Assembly: GCA_030697525.1 (NCBI GenBank)
Contig: JAUYPW010000011.1
Coordinates: forward strand, 1 to 39,041
Source of the DNA: a bacterium
GTDB lineage: Bacteria; Patescibacteriota; Minisyncoccia; Sungbacterales; HO2-52-23
Length of the DNA stretch: 39,041 nt
Direction: 5' to 3'
Shown: piece after piece, positions 1-8,828 of the stretch
Layout of the letters: every line of letters starts with the position of its first letter
Position numbering within the stretch: the stretch's first letter is position 1
Notes under the pieces: generated by a model
The model's database searches: none
The model's input: only the letters and a program-made list of their open reading frames with translations
What the model was told of the DNA's origin: nothing
Translations under genes and position numbers: made by a program

Positions 1-203
1 GGTTCCTGTGCAGTTGGAGGCGCTTGTGCAAACCTCACCATGATTAGCTGCATATTTAGAGAACGGCTTATCATGCCTCGCTTGCGAAAGACTAAACGCA
101 GAATAAGCAAGAATATAAAAATTAAGAAGGACAGCCCTACCAACGGCCAAACGATCGGCCACCAGGATAACCAGAATTCAATTAGATAATAAAAATCTGG
201 CAT
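1..203 (-). CDS. Partial membrane protein (N-terminal part; runs off the window)
   Basis: Minus-strand reading from ATG at 203: MPDFYYLIEFWLSWWPIVWPLVGLSFLIFIFLLILRLVFRKRGMISRSLN..., a hydrophobic TM segment followed by basic residues, open to the window edge. Confidence 0.6.
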   Translation of the reverse strand, partial: MPDFYYLIEFWLSWWPIVWPLVGLSFLIFIFLLILRLVFRKRGMISRSLNMQLIMVRFAQAPPTAQE

Positions 204-646
204 TATAATTTCTTTATTTTCCTTAAAGCAATTAGCTTGTCATAGTAGTCATCAACCAGATGGTCGTGTAATTCGTCCAGAAGATATGGATTAGATTTTT
301 GAGCCACTTTCACCGCCTCACTGATGGATTTAGTCAGAGCAATTTCTACCAAGTGTTTGATCTGTTCTTCCCGTTTTTCTTTCTTCTTTACTTCATCAGC
401 CTGTGTTTTTAGGTCGTCGGTCAGAATGTGGGTAACGGCTGGGGCCGCGCCAGATGGTTCCTCGGTGCTAGTTCTTACTTCTTCCACTTGTTTTTGCAAA
501 ACTTCCCGCAAAATTTCTTTTTCTTCCGTGGTTTCGACTTGTTTTTCAGCAAACTGACGTTTTTTCTCATCCAATTTCCGCTCAAGTTCTTTTATTTCAT
601 CTTCTGGAGACGATTCGATTTTGGATTGTAGTGGATTAATGACCAT
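203..646 (-). CDS. Hypothetical charged/coiled-coil protein
   Basis: 147-aa ORF rich in E/K; its end abuts the next minus-strand start. Confidence 0.6.
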   Translation of the reverse strand: MVINPLQSKIESSPEDEIKELERKLDEKKRQFAEKQVETTEEKEILREVLQKQVEEVRTSTEEPSGAAPAVTHILTDDLKTQADEVKKKEKREEQIKHLVEIALTKSISEAVKVAQKSNPYLLDELHDHLVDDYYDKLIALRKIKKL

Positions 647-666
647 GAGTTTATTATACTATAAAC

Positions 667-2322
667 ATGTTAAAGAAAGAATGCATAATAATTGCCGTGA
701 TTCTCTTCCTGGGAGCATTTTTTCGTTTTTATGACCTGGGTAAAACCCCGCCCGGGCTTTATCCGGATGAAGCCATGAACGGAAACAACGCTTTGGAGGC
801 TATATACTCCAACGATATAGGTGTTTATAGTTTTAAAATATTCTATCCCGAAAACAACGGCCGAGAGGGGTTTTTTATAAACTTGCAGGCAATCTCGGTT
901 GCCGTTTTTGGAAACACCCCATGGGCGCTTCGTGTAGTAAGCGCTTTGTTTGGGACACTTACCATATTAGGGCTTTATTTATTGACCAAGGAATTATTCA
1001 AAAATACAGCCATCTCCCTTTTATCCTCTTTCTTTTTGGCTATAAGTTTTTGGCATATAAATTTTTCCCGTATCGGTTTTCGCGCCATCATGGTTCCTTT
1101 TCTTTCTGTCTTTGCGTTATATTTTTTGCTAAAAGGTATTCGCGGGGAAAAAATATGGGATTTTATTTGGGCCGGGGTTTTTACAGGACTGGGGCTACAG
1201 ACTTATATCGCTTTCAGATTTGTGCCGTTTGTGATCCTGATACCTTTACTTTGGTACGCAACGCAAAGCGTAAAGCGTAAAGCGCAAAGCCACAACTTAA
1301 AACTTAAAACTAAGATTTTACATATTGCCCTATTTCTTGTCACAGCCCTGATAATATTCCTACCCCTTGGCCTATATTTCCTCCAAAACCCCCAAGACTT
1401 CCTCGGCCGCGGCGGACAAGTCTCCATATTTTCCGCCCAGTCCCCCATCAAAGAATTTCTAAAATCTAATCTGCTTACTTTGCAGATGTTCTTCTTCAAA
1501 GGAGACTGCAATTGGAGACATAATTTAGCCTGCCAACCACAACTTAACCCAATTGTGGCTATATTTTTTCTTATAGGACTAATCCTATCCTTAAAATCAG
1601 TTCTTACGAAGTCCCACTTCGTAATGGTTTTAACCGACCGCTCGCTATCTGATCCCTTGGCACATCTGGTGCTCTTGTGTTGGATTTTGTTTTTGTCCTT
1701 GCCAGCGACTCTCACCCGTGAGGGTCTCCCTCATGCCCTGCGTTCCATCGGTATGATCCCTCCGGTTATGATTTTAGCCGGACTGGGTTGCTGGTGGGTC
1801 TTGGAAAAAATAGACCTGTGGCTGGAAAATCAAAAAAAGAAATGGCCGGCTTATAAAAATCAGCTCGAACGATTAAATAAAGAAATTGTCTTGCTCGTTT
1901 TAGTTGTCTTTTTGGCCATAACCTACACAACTTATCGCGATTATTTCGTCCGCTGGGCAAACAATCCGAATACTTACTTCGCTTTTAGCACCGATCTTTG
2001 GAATCTCGGAAAATATTTGGATGGGCTTCCGGAAGATGTTCACAAATATATAATAGTCAATTCCTCCGGCACAGAAGTCCGCGGTATTCCCATGCCAGCG
2101 CAAACCGTCATGTTTGCCACCAATTCTTTTGCTCCAAGCAGAAAGGAAAGAAATTTTACTTACGTTGGGCCTGATCAAATTGATAGGATTTTTTTGGCTG
2201 AAAATAAAAAAGCGGTCATCGCTTTTTTGAACGGTGATGACCGTGATTTGATATTTTCTGTCCAAAAAAAATTCCCGGAACTGCGCGTGCGCGTCCCGGG
2301 AGATTTTGTTATTTTAGAGTAA
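667..2322 (+). CDS. Glycosyltransferase family 39 / PMT-like multi-TM membrane protein
   Basis: 551 aa, multiple TM segments, N-terminal 'FRFYDLGKTPPGLYPDEA' typical of ArnT/PMT-like (GT39) proteins. Confidence 0.75.
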   Translation: MLKKECIIIAVILFLGAFFRFYDLGKTPPGLYPDEAMNGNNALEAIYSNDIGVYSFKIFYPENNGREGFFINLQAISVAVFGNTPWALRVVSALFGTLTILGLYLLTKELFKNTAISLLSSFFLAISFWHINFSRIGFRAIMVPFLSVFALYFLLKGIRGEKIWDFIWAGVFTGLGLQTYIAFRFVPFVILIPLLWYATQSVKRKAQSHNLKLKTKILHIALFLVTALIIFLPLGLYFLQNPQDFLGRGGQVSIFSAQSPIKEFLKSNLLTLQMFFFKGDCNWRHNLACQPQLNPIVAIFFLIGLILSLKSVLTKSHFVMVLTDRSLSDPLAHLVLLCWILFLSLPATLTREGLPHALRSIGMIPPVMILAGLGCWWVLEKIDLWLENQKKKWPAYKNQLERLNKEIVLLVLVVFLAITYTTYRDYFVRWANNPNTYFAFSTDLWNLGKYLDGLPEDVHKYIIVNSSGTEVRGIPMPAQTVMFATNSFAPSRKERNFTYVGPDQIDRIFLAENKKAVIAFLNGDDRDLIFSVQKKFPELRVRVPGDFVILE

Positions 2323-2376
2323 TTTCTTTTTCCAGAAAATAAAGATTACCAATACTGCGATCCCAATTGCAATCAT
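2314..2376 (-). CDS. 20-aa single-TM microprotein MIAIGIAVLVIFIFWKKKLL
   Basis: AAGGAG Shine-Dalgarno 5 nt before ATG; ATG overlaps the TGA of the upstream gene (ATGA coupling); hydrophobic segment plus WKKK tail. Confidence 0.55.
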   Translation of the reverse strand: MIAIGIAVLVIFIFWKKKLL

Positions 2377-2510
2377 GGAGTCTCCTTAACAGCTTTATCA
2401 GCCGCGTCTTTGTCCACAAAGGAGCTTCTACGGAAGTGCTTGAAGGCCATCCAAAAAGCAACTACCAAGCAACCCGCCGCAAGCCCCAGAGCAAGAATAG
2501 CGCTAAACAT
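2373..2510 (-). CDS. 45-aa single-TM small protein
   Basis: MFSAILALGLAAGCLVVAFWMAFKHFRR...; preceded by GGAGAG; start overlaps the stop of the previous ORF (ATGTTTAG). Confidence 0.6.
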   Translation of the reverse strand: MFSAILALGLAAGCLVVAFWMAFKHFRRSSFVDKDAADKAVKETP

Positions 2511-2619
2511 TTTTATGCTCTCCTTTCTTGGATTTACGATGCTCGTACACCACACTGATCACATATAGAATCGCCACAATACCCAGACACAACAATAGTA
2601 CCGATAGAATTTCAAACAT
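2503..2619 (-). CDS. 38-aa single-TM small protein
   Basis: MFEILSVLLLCLGIVAILYVISVVYEHRKSKKGEHKNV; start overlaps the stop of the upstream ORF (ATGTTTGA). Confidence 0.6.
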   Translation of the reverse strand: MFEILSVLLLCLGIVAILYVISVVYEHRKSKKGEHKNV

Positions 2620-2854
2620 ATGGTAGCTCATCATGGTTAGGGGTATTACTCCACCAAGATTCGGGCCCCCGAGTGACTTCCCCCCTAACTCCGGTGCTGG
2701 GTACTTCAAAATTACTAGGAATACCTCGCCATGGTCCCCTAACAAATTTCTTCTTCCTGTCTTTCTTGGTCTTCCAGCTACTGCAGAAGACCATGAGAAC
2801 AACCGCTAGAAGCGCACCACCCAAACCCCAGAATAGTCCAGAAATCCAAAACAT
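2612..2854 (-). CDS. 80-aa single-TM small protein
   Basis: MFWISGLFWGLGGALLAVVLMVFCSSWKTKKDRKKK...; strong AGGAGG Shine-Dalgarno upstream. Confidence 0.6.
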   Translation of the reverse strand: MFWISGLFWGLGGALLAVVLMVFCSSWKTKKDRKKKFVRGPWRGIPSNFEVPSTGVRGEVTRGPESWWSNTPNHDELPYV

Positions 2855-2920
2855 GTATCTATCCTCCTCTCTGTATTTTTATATAAATTCTCAAACAGCT
2901 TAATCTAATTATATAATCTT

Positions 2921-4660
2921 ATGAATATTAAGTCAATAGCGGTAGTTTTTGTCCTTGGTGTAATGCTTGTTTTAATGCTTTTCTCCGCAGCCGGCGATTC
3001 AGCCACCATGGATGAACTGGCCCATATTCCAGCTGGGTTTGGATATGTAAAGATGCATGATTACCGCCTAAATCCCGAACACCCTCCTTTGATCAAAGCT
3101 CTATCGGCTTATTCGGCTTGGCTTTTTGCTAAACCGTACTTCCCAACCAACACCGAGGCTTGGCAAAAAGACATAAACGGCCAGTGGACTCAAGGAACCA
3201 TATTTTTATACGAATCAGACAATGACGCGGATAAAATAATTTTCTGGTCTCGTTTCCCATTGATACTTCTGACTATATTTTTAGGAGGTTTGCTCTTCTG
3301 GTGGACTCGCAATAAATTTGGGGAAAATACGGCCTTGCTGACTCTGATTTTATACGCTTTCTCCCCCACCGTTCTGGCTCATGGCAGATATGTAACCACC
3401 GACCTCGGAGCTTCTTTTGGTTTCTTTATAGGACTAATTGCCTTTCTTAAATTCATTGAAAAACCTGTTTGGAAAAATATAGTTCTAGCCGGACTGTCTT
3501 TGGGGCTTGCTCTACTGCTTAAGTTTTCATTGGTTTTGCTTATACCTGTTTTTCTGGCAGTAATTTTTGTTAAAAGCTGGGGCGTTGGATATAAATATTT
3601 ATTCAGTATGGCAGGCAAGACAATTCTTGCCGGACTTGTGGCCATCTTGCTTGTTTGGATTACTTATTTTTTCTTCAATTACAATTATCCTCAAGACAGA
3701 CAGTTATCTGATGCCAAATTTCTTCTTGCCTCCCACCCCAACAAGCCTCTTGCCGAAATGGACTTATGGCTCATGAAAAACGAAGCCACTCGACATCTCG
3801 GCCAATATTTACTCGGATTCCTTATGGTAAGCCAGCGAGCCGGCGGAGGAAATACGGGCTATTTCTTGGGAGAGGTATCGGCTTCGGGCTGGAGATATTA
3901 TTTCCCAGTGCTTTACCTGCTCAAAGAAACTTTAGCCTTTCACCTGCTTACCTTACTTGCCATGGCTCTGTGGCTTATCAAAATCTTAAGGTCAAAAAAT
4001 TTAAAAGTATTTAAAAAGATTGGTTCGTGGGCTAATAATATAAATGAATTTTCTTTTCTCGCTCTTATCATCATTTATTGGGCCTCTTCCATGATTTCTC
4101 CCCTGAACATCGGCATACGCCACGTCCTGCCAACTTTCCCTTTTATTTATATATTGGTTTCCAAAAAAATTACCGAATGGTTCAGATCAAAGAATTTTAA
4201 AGTAAAACGGATTATTGTCGCAATTCTGGTGGCTTGGATGGTTGCAGGAACCGCAAAATCTTTTCCTGGTTTTCTTTCATACTATAATGAGCTGGCCGGA
4301 GGAACTAAAAATGGCTATAAAATTGCCGTGGATTCAAATTATGACTGGGGGCAGGATTTGAAAAGGTTGAAAAAATTCGTGGAACAGAATAATATAGAAA
4401 AAATTGCTGTGGATTATTTCGGCGGTGGAAATCTACAATATTATCTGGGAGATAAATTTGAGCCGTGGCATTCGGCTTTGGGCGTTCCTACGGGAGACCA
4501 GCCAAAATGGCTTGCGGTATCAGCCACTTTCAGACAGGGAGCATATGGTGCTCCCGTGCCCGGATTTGAGAGGAAACCCGAAGACTCTTATCTGTGGTTA
4601 AAGAATTACGAGCCGGTAGCTAGAGCTGGGAAGTCTATATTTATATATAGGTTGCCATAG
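2921..4660 (+). CDS. Glycosyltransferase family 39 / PMT-like membrane protein
   Basis: 579 aa, multi-TM, N-terminal 'DSATMDELAHIPAGFGYVKMHDYRLNPEHPPLIKAL' typical of GT39-like proteins. Confidence 0.78.
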   Translation: MNIKSIAVVFVLGVMLVLMLFSAAGDSATMDELAHIPAGFGYVKMHDYRLNPEHPPLIKALSAYSAWLFAKPYFPTNTEAWQKDINGQWTQGTIFLYESDNDADKIIFWSRFPLILLTIFLGGLLFWWTRNKFGENTALLTLILYAFSPTVLAHGRYVTTDLGASFGFFIGLIAFLKFIEKPVWKNIVLAGLSLGLALLLKFSLVLLIPVFLAVIFVKSWGVGYKYLFSMAGKTILAGLVAILLVWITYFFFNYNYPQDRQLSDAKFLLASHPNKPLAEMDLWLMKNEATRHLGQYLLGFLMVSQRAGGGNTGYFLGEVSASGWRYYFPVLYLLKETLAFHLLTLLAMALWLIKILRSKNLKVFKKIGSWANNINEFSFLALIIIYWASSMISPLNIGIRHVLPTFPFIYILVSKKITEWFRSKNFKVKRIIVAILVAWMVAGTAKSFPGFLSYYNELAGGTKNGYKIAVDSNYDWGQDLKRLKKFVEQNNIEKIAVDYFGGGNLQYYLGDKFEPWHSALGVPTGDQPKWLAVSATFRQGAYGAPVPGFERKPEDSYLWLKNYEPVARAGKSIFIYRLP

Positions 4661-4724
4661 CACGCACCATTTGCCTTATTTAAGCCAATTTTATTGGGAA
4701 ATTGCTTTGAACTGGGCTAAAAAC

Positions 4725-4753
4725 TTGACAAGATATTGGTATGGATGTATAAT
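4725..4753 (+). promoter_or_regulatory. Consensus sigma70-type promoter TTGACA-N17-TATAAT
   Basis: TTGACA 4725-4730, 17-nt spacer, TATAAT 4748-4753, directly upstream of an ORF-free structured region. Confidence 0.8.
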
Positions 4754-4759
4754 TGAAAA

Positions 4760-5250
4760 ATTGACAATTTAATACTGGATATGGTGGCTATCAAGAAAAG
4801 CGGATAATGGTGTACAGTGCACATCGGGTTTGTTTCGCGTTTTGGTCGCGTAACGAGCTCGGGGGAAGCGGTGCCAATTCCGTCTTGAGGACCTATTCTT
4901 GATAGTCACCTTAAAATAAAATCCTACCGCGGGCCGCGCAAGGTAGGTCAGACCCGGAAGAGTTTTTCTGGGCTTGGAATCAGCGGATAGCTCTGCAGAG
5001 GAACCCGCGCCTTTGCAAGGTGAACGGGAAAGACGGACAGGCTGTGCCCGGCGCGCAAAAAAAACTAGCGGTATCTCTATAACAGGGGAGAGACCGCGGA
5101 GAGAATGCTGTGCGCCGGCGCAGCCAAATAGTTGGTTAAAAACTGGCTAAGACTAATAGCTCGATCGAGCTATTAGTCGAGTGGCTGTTTTAATGGGTGC
5201 GCCAGAATCACACCTGCTCCCGATGGGAGATGGTCAGTGATTGCCACAGC
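4760..5250 (+). ncRNA. Candidate long structured noncoding RNA (boundaries approximate)
   Basis: No listed ORF from 4660 to 5360; perfect promoter; 15-bp stem 4783-4797/4896-4910 and several further GC-rich stems, including a 28-bp perfect palindrome GACTAATAGCTCGATCGAGCTATTAGTC. Confidence 0.55.
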
Positions 5251-5375
5251 ATCCACCATTTTTTCAAGTTCTTTTTCACAACAAATTGAGCGAGTCGACA
5301 GTAGAGCGACTCGGTCTATCAAATGATGAACCTCGCGCTTCGGCCCGAGGTTCTATTATTTAAGGAGGTGCGGAA

Positions 5376-5786
5376 TTGACCAAAAAATTTGCTCTTATAC
5401 TTTTCTTCGTCAGCGCTCTTCTTAATATAGCGCTGGCTGTTGCAATTATTGACTCAAACAATAAGACAGCTGAAAGGCTGGCCAAAGTAGCCTCTCTTGA
5501 ACCAAGGGTGGCTGATCTGGAAAAGGAGGTTCTGATAACTCCAGACCAGATTAAGCTAAGCCCCAATAAAGTAGCAAAGATAATCGCTGATGCCAAAAAA
5601 ATGGAGGGAGTAAGTATTGACCTTAAATTAGAGCCCTCAACAAAAGTTTCTCGGCAGTTATTTATGCAAGGACTTTTTTATCCGATTTTCCAGCAATTTC
5701 ATGGGGCCGATAAATTCAGTCTTGAAAATAGACTCCCCGATTTTCGCCAGATGCAGTGGGCATTTAAACTACGCACGAACCGCTAA
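5376..5786 (+). CDS. Hypothetical protein with N-terminal TM/signal anchor
   Basis: TTG start with AAGGAGGTG upstream; hydrophobic N-terminus then a coiled region. Confidence 0.6.
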   Translation: MTKKFALILFFVSALLNIALAVAIIDSNNKTAERLAKVASLEPRVADLEKEVLITPDQIKLSPNKVAKIIADAKKMEGVSIDLKLEPSTKVSRQLFMQGLFYPIFQQFHGADKFSLENRLPDFRQMQWAFKLRTNR

Positions 5787-5805
5787 TGGTTCGTGCTTTT
5801 CTTTT
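5773..5805 (+). terminator. Rho-independent terminator
   Basis: GCACGAACC-GCTAAT-GGTTCGTGC followed by TTTTCTTTTT. Confidence 0.8.
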
Positions 5806-5884
5806 TATGGTCTTTGTGGTATTATAATAAACAACGATCATTCACAAATAAACTTCCTGTTTCTGTAAAAGTAAGGAGGCGTTT

Positions 5885-6283
5885 ATGAAAGACATCAGGC
5901 GATATATAAGCAGTCATATTCTCACTGCGTTGGGTTTAATTCTGGTCATCTCTGCATATCCTACTGTCTTTTCTAGACCTAGTATGGAAAATCTAGAAAA
6001 TATTACTGGACTTGGCGCGATGGTTCTTATAATCGGACTCCTTGTATCTATTGTTAGTCTGACTATAACCCAAATTTTGCTTATCAAGATCCTGTTAAGC
6101 CAAAACTCTGGCTTTCTGATGAGGAATAGGGAATTTATGGCGACTACCGTAACTTTCTGTATAACAGGATATTTCCGGAAAGATATTAATTTCCTCATGC
6201 TTATAGCTTTAGTGATCATACTGGTAATTTGTTTTATAAACTGCACAAAAATAATTACAAAGACGAATGAGGTGCAAAAATGA
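5885..6283 (+). CDS. Hypothetical membrane protein
   Basis: 132 aa, AAGGAGG upstream, several hydrophobic segments. Confidence 0.6.
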   Translation: MKDIRRYISSHILTALGLILVISAYPTVFSRPSMENLENITGLGAMVLIIGLLVSIVSLTITQILLIKILLSQNSGFLMRNREFMATTVTFCITGYFRKDINFLMLIALVIILVICFINCTKIITKTNEVQK

Positions 6284-6645
6284 GCGCAGAAATGTATGCC
6301 GCACTAATATTAGTGCTTAGTTTCGTGAGTTTCTATTGCTTTACGATATATTTCAGAAATATTTCAATCACCGCCACGGTCTTAATTTGTATAATCAGTC
6401 TAATTTGCTCTGGGGCTTGGGTATATGTAAACTTTGTTCTAAACCTAGTGCCGCTGTTTTGGGCCGGATATTTTGACACCAGAAAGTTTAGTCCAGCCTG
6501 GCGCGGTTTGTTCTTGGGTTGGTGGGTTTGGTTTTTACTGATGATGACCTCAACCGGTCTTACGGCAGTTGCTTCTTTTCTGACCCTATTTGATCTTTAC
6601 AACAAAAGGATCAGTCTAAATATAAAGAAATCGGCTCGCAAATAA
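6280..6645 (+). CDS. Hypothetical membrane protein
   Basis: 121 aa, ATGA overlap with the previous gene, several hydrophobic segments. Confidence 0.6.
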   Translation: MSAEMYAALILVLSFVSFYCFTIYFRNISITATVLICIISLICSGAWVYVNFVLNLVPLFWAGYFDTRKFSPAWRGLFLGWWVWFLLMMTSTGLTAVASFLTLFDLYNKRISLNIKKSARK

Positions 6646-6663
6646 TCTTGCGGCCGATTTTTT
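6628..6663 (+). terminator. Rho-independent terminator
   Basis: AAATCGGC...GCCGATTT stem followed by a T-run. Confidence 0.7.
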
Positions 6664-6675
6664 AATACCAAAAAA

Positions 6676-7500
6676 CTATTTAAACTTATAAAAAATTTTA
6701 TTCCCGAAACGAAGGTCCACATAATCAAGCAGGGGGCGTTTTTCTTTTATCTCTTTTTCTAAAACAGCTTTCAGCAGTTCAAATATCTTTTTGAAATCAT
6801 CTCCGGTATTTAGGTACAATCTAACTCCTTCGGAATTTACAGCCTGTATTTCGCGAGGAATCTTGGAAAAAAGATCGTAACTCACCAAAAAAGATCCGGT
6901 AAAAACAGAAGAGGCCCGAGATGCTTCCTCAAACTGACGAATCAGATCATCCGTAAAGACTTTTGCGCCGGGTTTAAGCGCCTTATTATCCACTTCAACT
7001 TTGGGTATAAGATGGCCAGTGGATTTGGGGGCTTCTTCATAAACCACGCCCTCTTTATCCAAAAGAAAGCAGTTCTGATCTTCTCCCCGCTCGCAAAGTA
7101 TACCGAACAAACCTCTTTCCGATATTTCTATCATCAGCTTATCAGGAAAATCTTTGGATACCCTGATTTTTTCCACGCGAGGAAATTTTTCTTTTAGATT
7201 GGCGGTTAGACTTTCTTTATTTATAAAAAAATATAAGTCGTTAGGCAAAAATCCGAATCGAAATCCTTTTAAATATTCTGAAACAGTCTCTCGTAATAAA
7301 CTCTCCTCAAGAGCCACTATTCCGGAAAACTCAATCCTCTTTATACGCCAGTAATCCCATCTTGCCAGCATCAAAAATCCCCAGAAAAGTAGAACAAGTA
7401 TCACGAAAAAACCAAGAACAAAAAAGTTAGTTCTCTTTTTTTTTAGAGATTTTTGTTTAAAAAACTGTGGTTCTTTGGGGGTGTAAATTATTCGGCTCAA
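6676..7500 (-). CDS. ftsQ: Cell division protein FtsQ (POTRA domain)
   Basis: Single N-terminal TM followed by 'WRIKRIEFSGIVALEESLLRETVSEYLKG...FPRVEKIRVSKDFPDKLMIEISER', a POTRA/FtsQ pattern. Confidence 0.8.
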   Translation of the reverse strand: MSRIIYTPKEPQFFKQKSLKKKRTNFFVLGFFVILVLLFWGFLMLARWDYWRIKRIEFSGIVALEESLLRETVSEYLKGFRFGFLPNDLYFFINKESLTANLKEKFPRVEKIRVSKDFPDKLMIEISERGLFGILCERGEDQNCFLLDKEGVVYEEAPKSTGHLIPKVEVDNKALKPGAKVFTDDLIRQFEEASRASSVFTGSFLVSYDLFSKIPREIQAVNSEGVRLYLNTGDDFKKIFELLKAVLEKEIKEKRPLLDYVDLRFGNKIFYKFK

Positions 7501-7511
7501 ATACTAGTGTA

Positions 7512-7657
7512 GTGGGTCGAGGGTATTCTGATTGAAGACAACGGGAGGAGCGATTTGCTTGGTTTGCCAGTCTTCTGGCAAAAATCGCGACGACCATTAG
7601 CGAGCGCGCCGCAGGAGCGCGCGAGTCGTGTCTGAAATCAGAATACCCGAGACCCAC
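7512..7657. repeat. Intergenic foldback element A
   Basis: GTGGGTC-GA-GGGTATTCTGATT (7512-7533) pairs with AATCAGAATACCC-GA-GACCCAC (7636-7657); inner hairpins. Confidence 0.75.
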
Positions 7658-7664
7658 GATATTT

Positions 7665-8828
7665 CTATACTTCTACTCTTTTTATAAGTGGGTTAATTCT
7701 AGTCAACAACTCGTAGTGACTGCAATCTATTTTGCGAGCCAGCTCATCCGCCCAAATCGATTCTTGTCCTTGCCTTCCAATTAGCACTACTTCATCCCCT
7801 ACTTTTATTTTATCAATTCCTGTGACATCTACAATGACCATGTCCATGGAAATCAGGCCGATCACCGAAGCTCTGCGGCCACAAACAAGCACTTCGCCTT
7901 TGTTTGATAGTCTGCGGTCATAGCCGTGCCAATAGCCTACCGGCAAGATAGCTATCTGGCTTTTTGACTTAACTTTGTGCAAAAAATTATATCCCACTGA
8001 AGATCCGGCCGGTATTTCCTTAATTTCGGAGACAAATGTTTTCCAAGAAAGAACCGGTGTAAGCTCGCTTTCCAAGTTTCGGCGAGGTGGAGGTGAGGGA
8101 GGATAGCCGTAAATCCCCATACCGATTCTGACCATATCCAAATGCGCATCTGGATAAAAAATTGTTCCTCCGGTAGCCGACATGGATCTTATTAAATTAT
8201 CAAATCCGGCCATTTTGAACTGATCAGAGATATTTTGGAAAACCTTTATCTGCTTTTTTGAATGAAGTTTGTGAGCAGTATCCGAAGCTGAAGCAAAATG
8301 ACTAAATACCCCCATAGGTTTGAGATTTTTATTTTGTACAAAAGACAGGAGCTGTTTAATTTGTTCCGGTAAAAACCCGCGTCTGTGCATACCGGAATCT
8401 ATTTTTATAAAAAACTTTGGTTTGTCTCTAAGTCGGCCAAATTCATTTAAAGAATTAAAATCGGCAATACTTACAACCAATTCTTTTCTAAAAGCTTCCC
8501 GGAATAAATCAGGAATCGTATACCCCAGAATAAGTATCGAAGATTTTATGTTCTCTCGGCGAAGTCTTAAGCCCTCGGTAATAGAATCCACCCCAAAACA
8601 CCCTCCTTCGCTAAAGCTCCCGCCTGTGCTGAGACCTCGGCGGGTAGGTCGGAGGGCAAGCAGCGCCTTTGCAATATGGACAAGGCCATGACCATAAGCA
8701 TTGGATTTGACTACAGCCATGAGACGAGTGTCTTCCGGAATCAAACGCAAAAAACGCTCCACGTTTGAGTGAAGCGCTTTTGTATTTATTTCTATCCATG
8801 TTCTTAGATTAGGTAATTTGGAAATCAT
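7665..8828 (-). CDS. alr: Alanine racemase
   Basis: 'TWIEINTKALHSNVERF...LMAVVKSNAYGHG' PLP-lysine motif; 'CFGVDSITEGLRLR'; 'MDMVIVDVTGID'. Confidence 0.9.
   Translation of the reverse strand: MISKLPNLRTWIEINTKALHSNVERFLRLIPEDTRLMAVVKSNAYGHGLVHIAKALLALRPTRRGLSTGGSFSEGGCFGVDSITEGLRLRRENIKSSILILGYTIPDLFREAFRKELVVSIADFNSLNEFGRLRDKPKFFIKIDSGMHRRGFLPEQIKQLLSFVQNKNLKPMGVFSHFASASDTAHKLHSKKQIKVFQNISDQFKMAGFDNLIRSMSATGGTIFYPDAHLDMVRIGMGIYGYPPSPPPRRNLESELTPVLSWKTFVSEIKEIPAGSSVGYNFLHKVKSKSQIAILPVGYWHGYDRRLSNKGEVLVCGRRASVIGLISMDMVIVDVTGIDKIKVGDEVVLIGRQGQESIWADELARKIDCSHYELLTRINPLIKRVEV
8601..8656. repeat. Palindromic repeat inside the alr coding sequence
   Basis: Nested inverted pairs CCCTCC/GGAGGG and CCCGCC/GGCGGG; encodes a linker-like peptide between 'HIAKALLAL' and 'FGVDSITEGL'. 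Confidence 0.65.

Noticed and set aside
4760-5260. Identification of the ncRNA as RNase P, tmRNA, SRP RNA or group II intron
   Set aside because: Some short look-alike strings exist (e.g. GGTCAGACCCGGAAGAG) but the invariant core motifs of each class were not found by eye.
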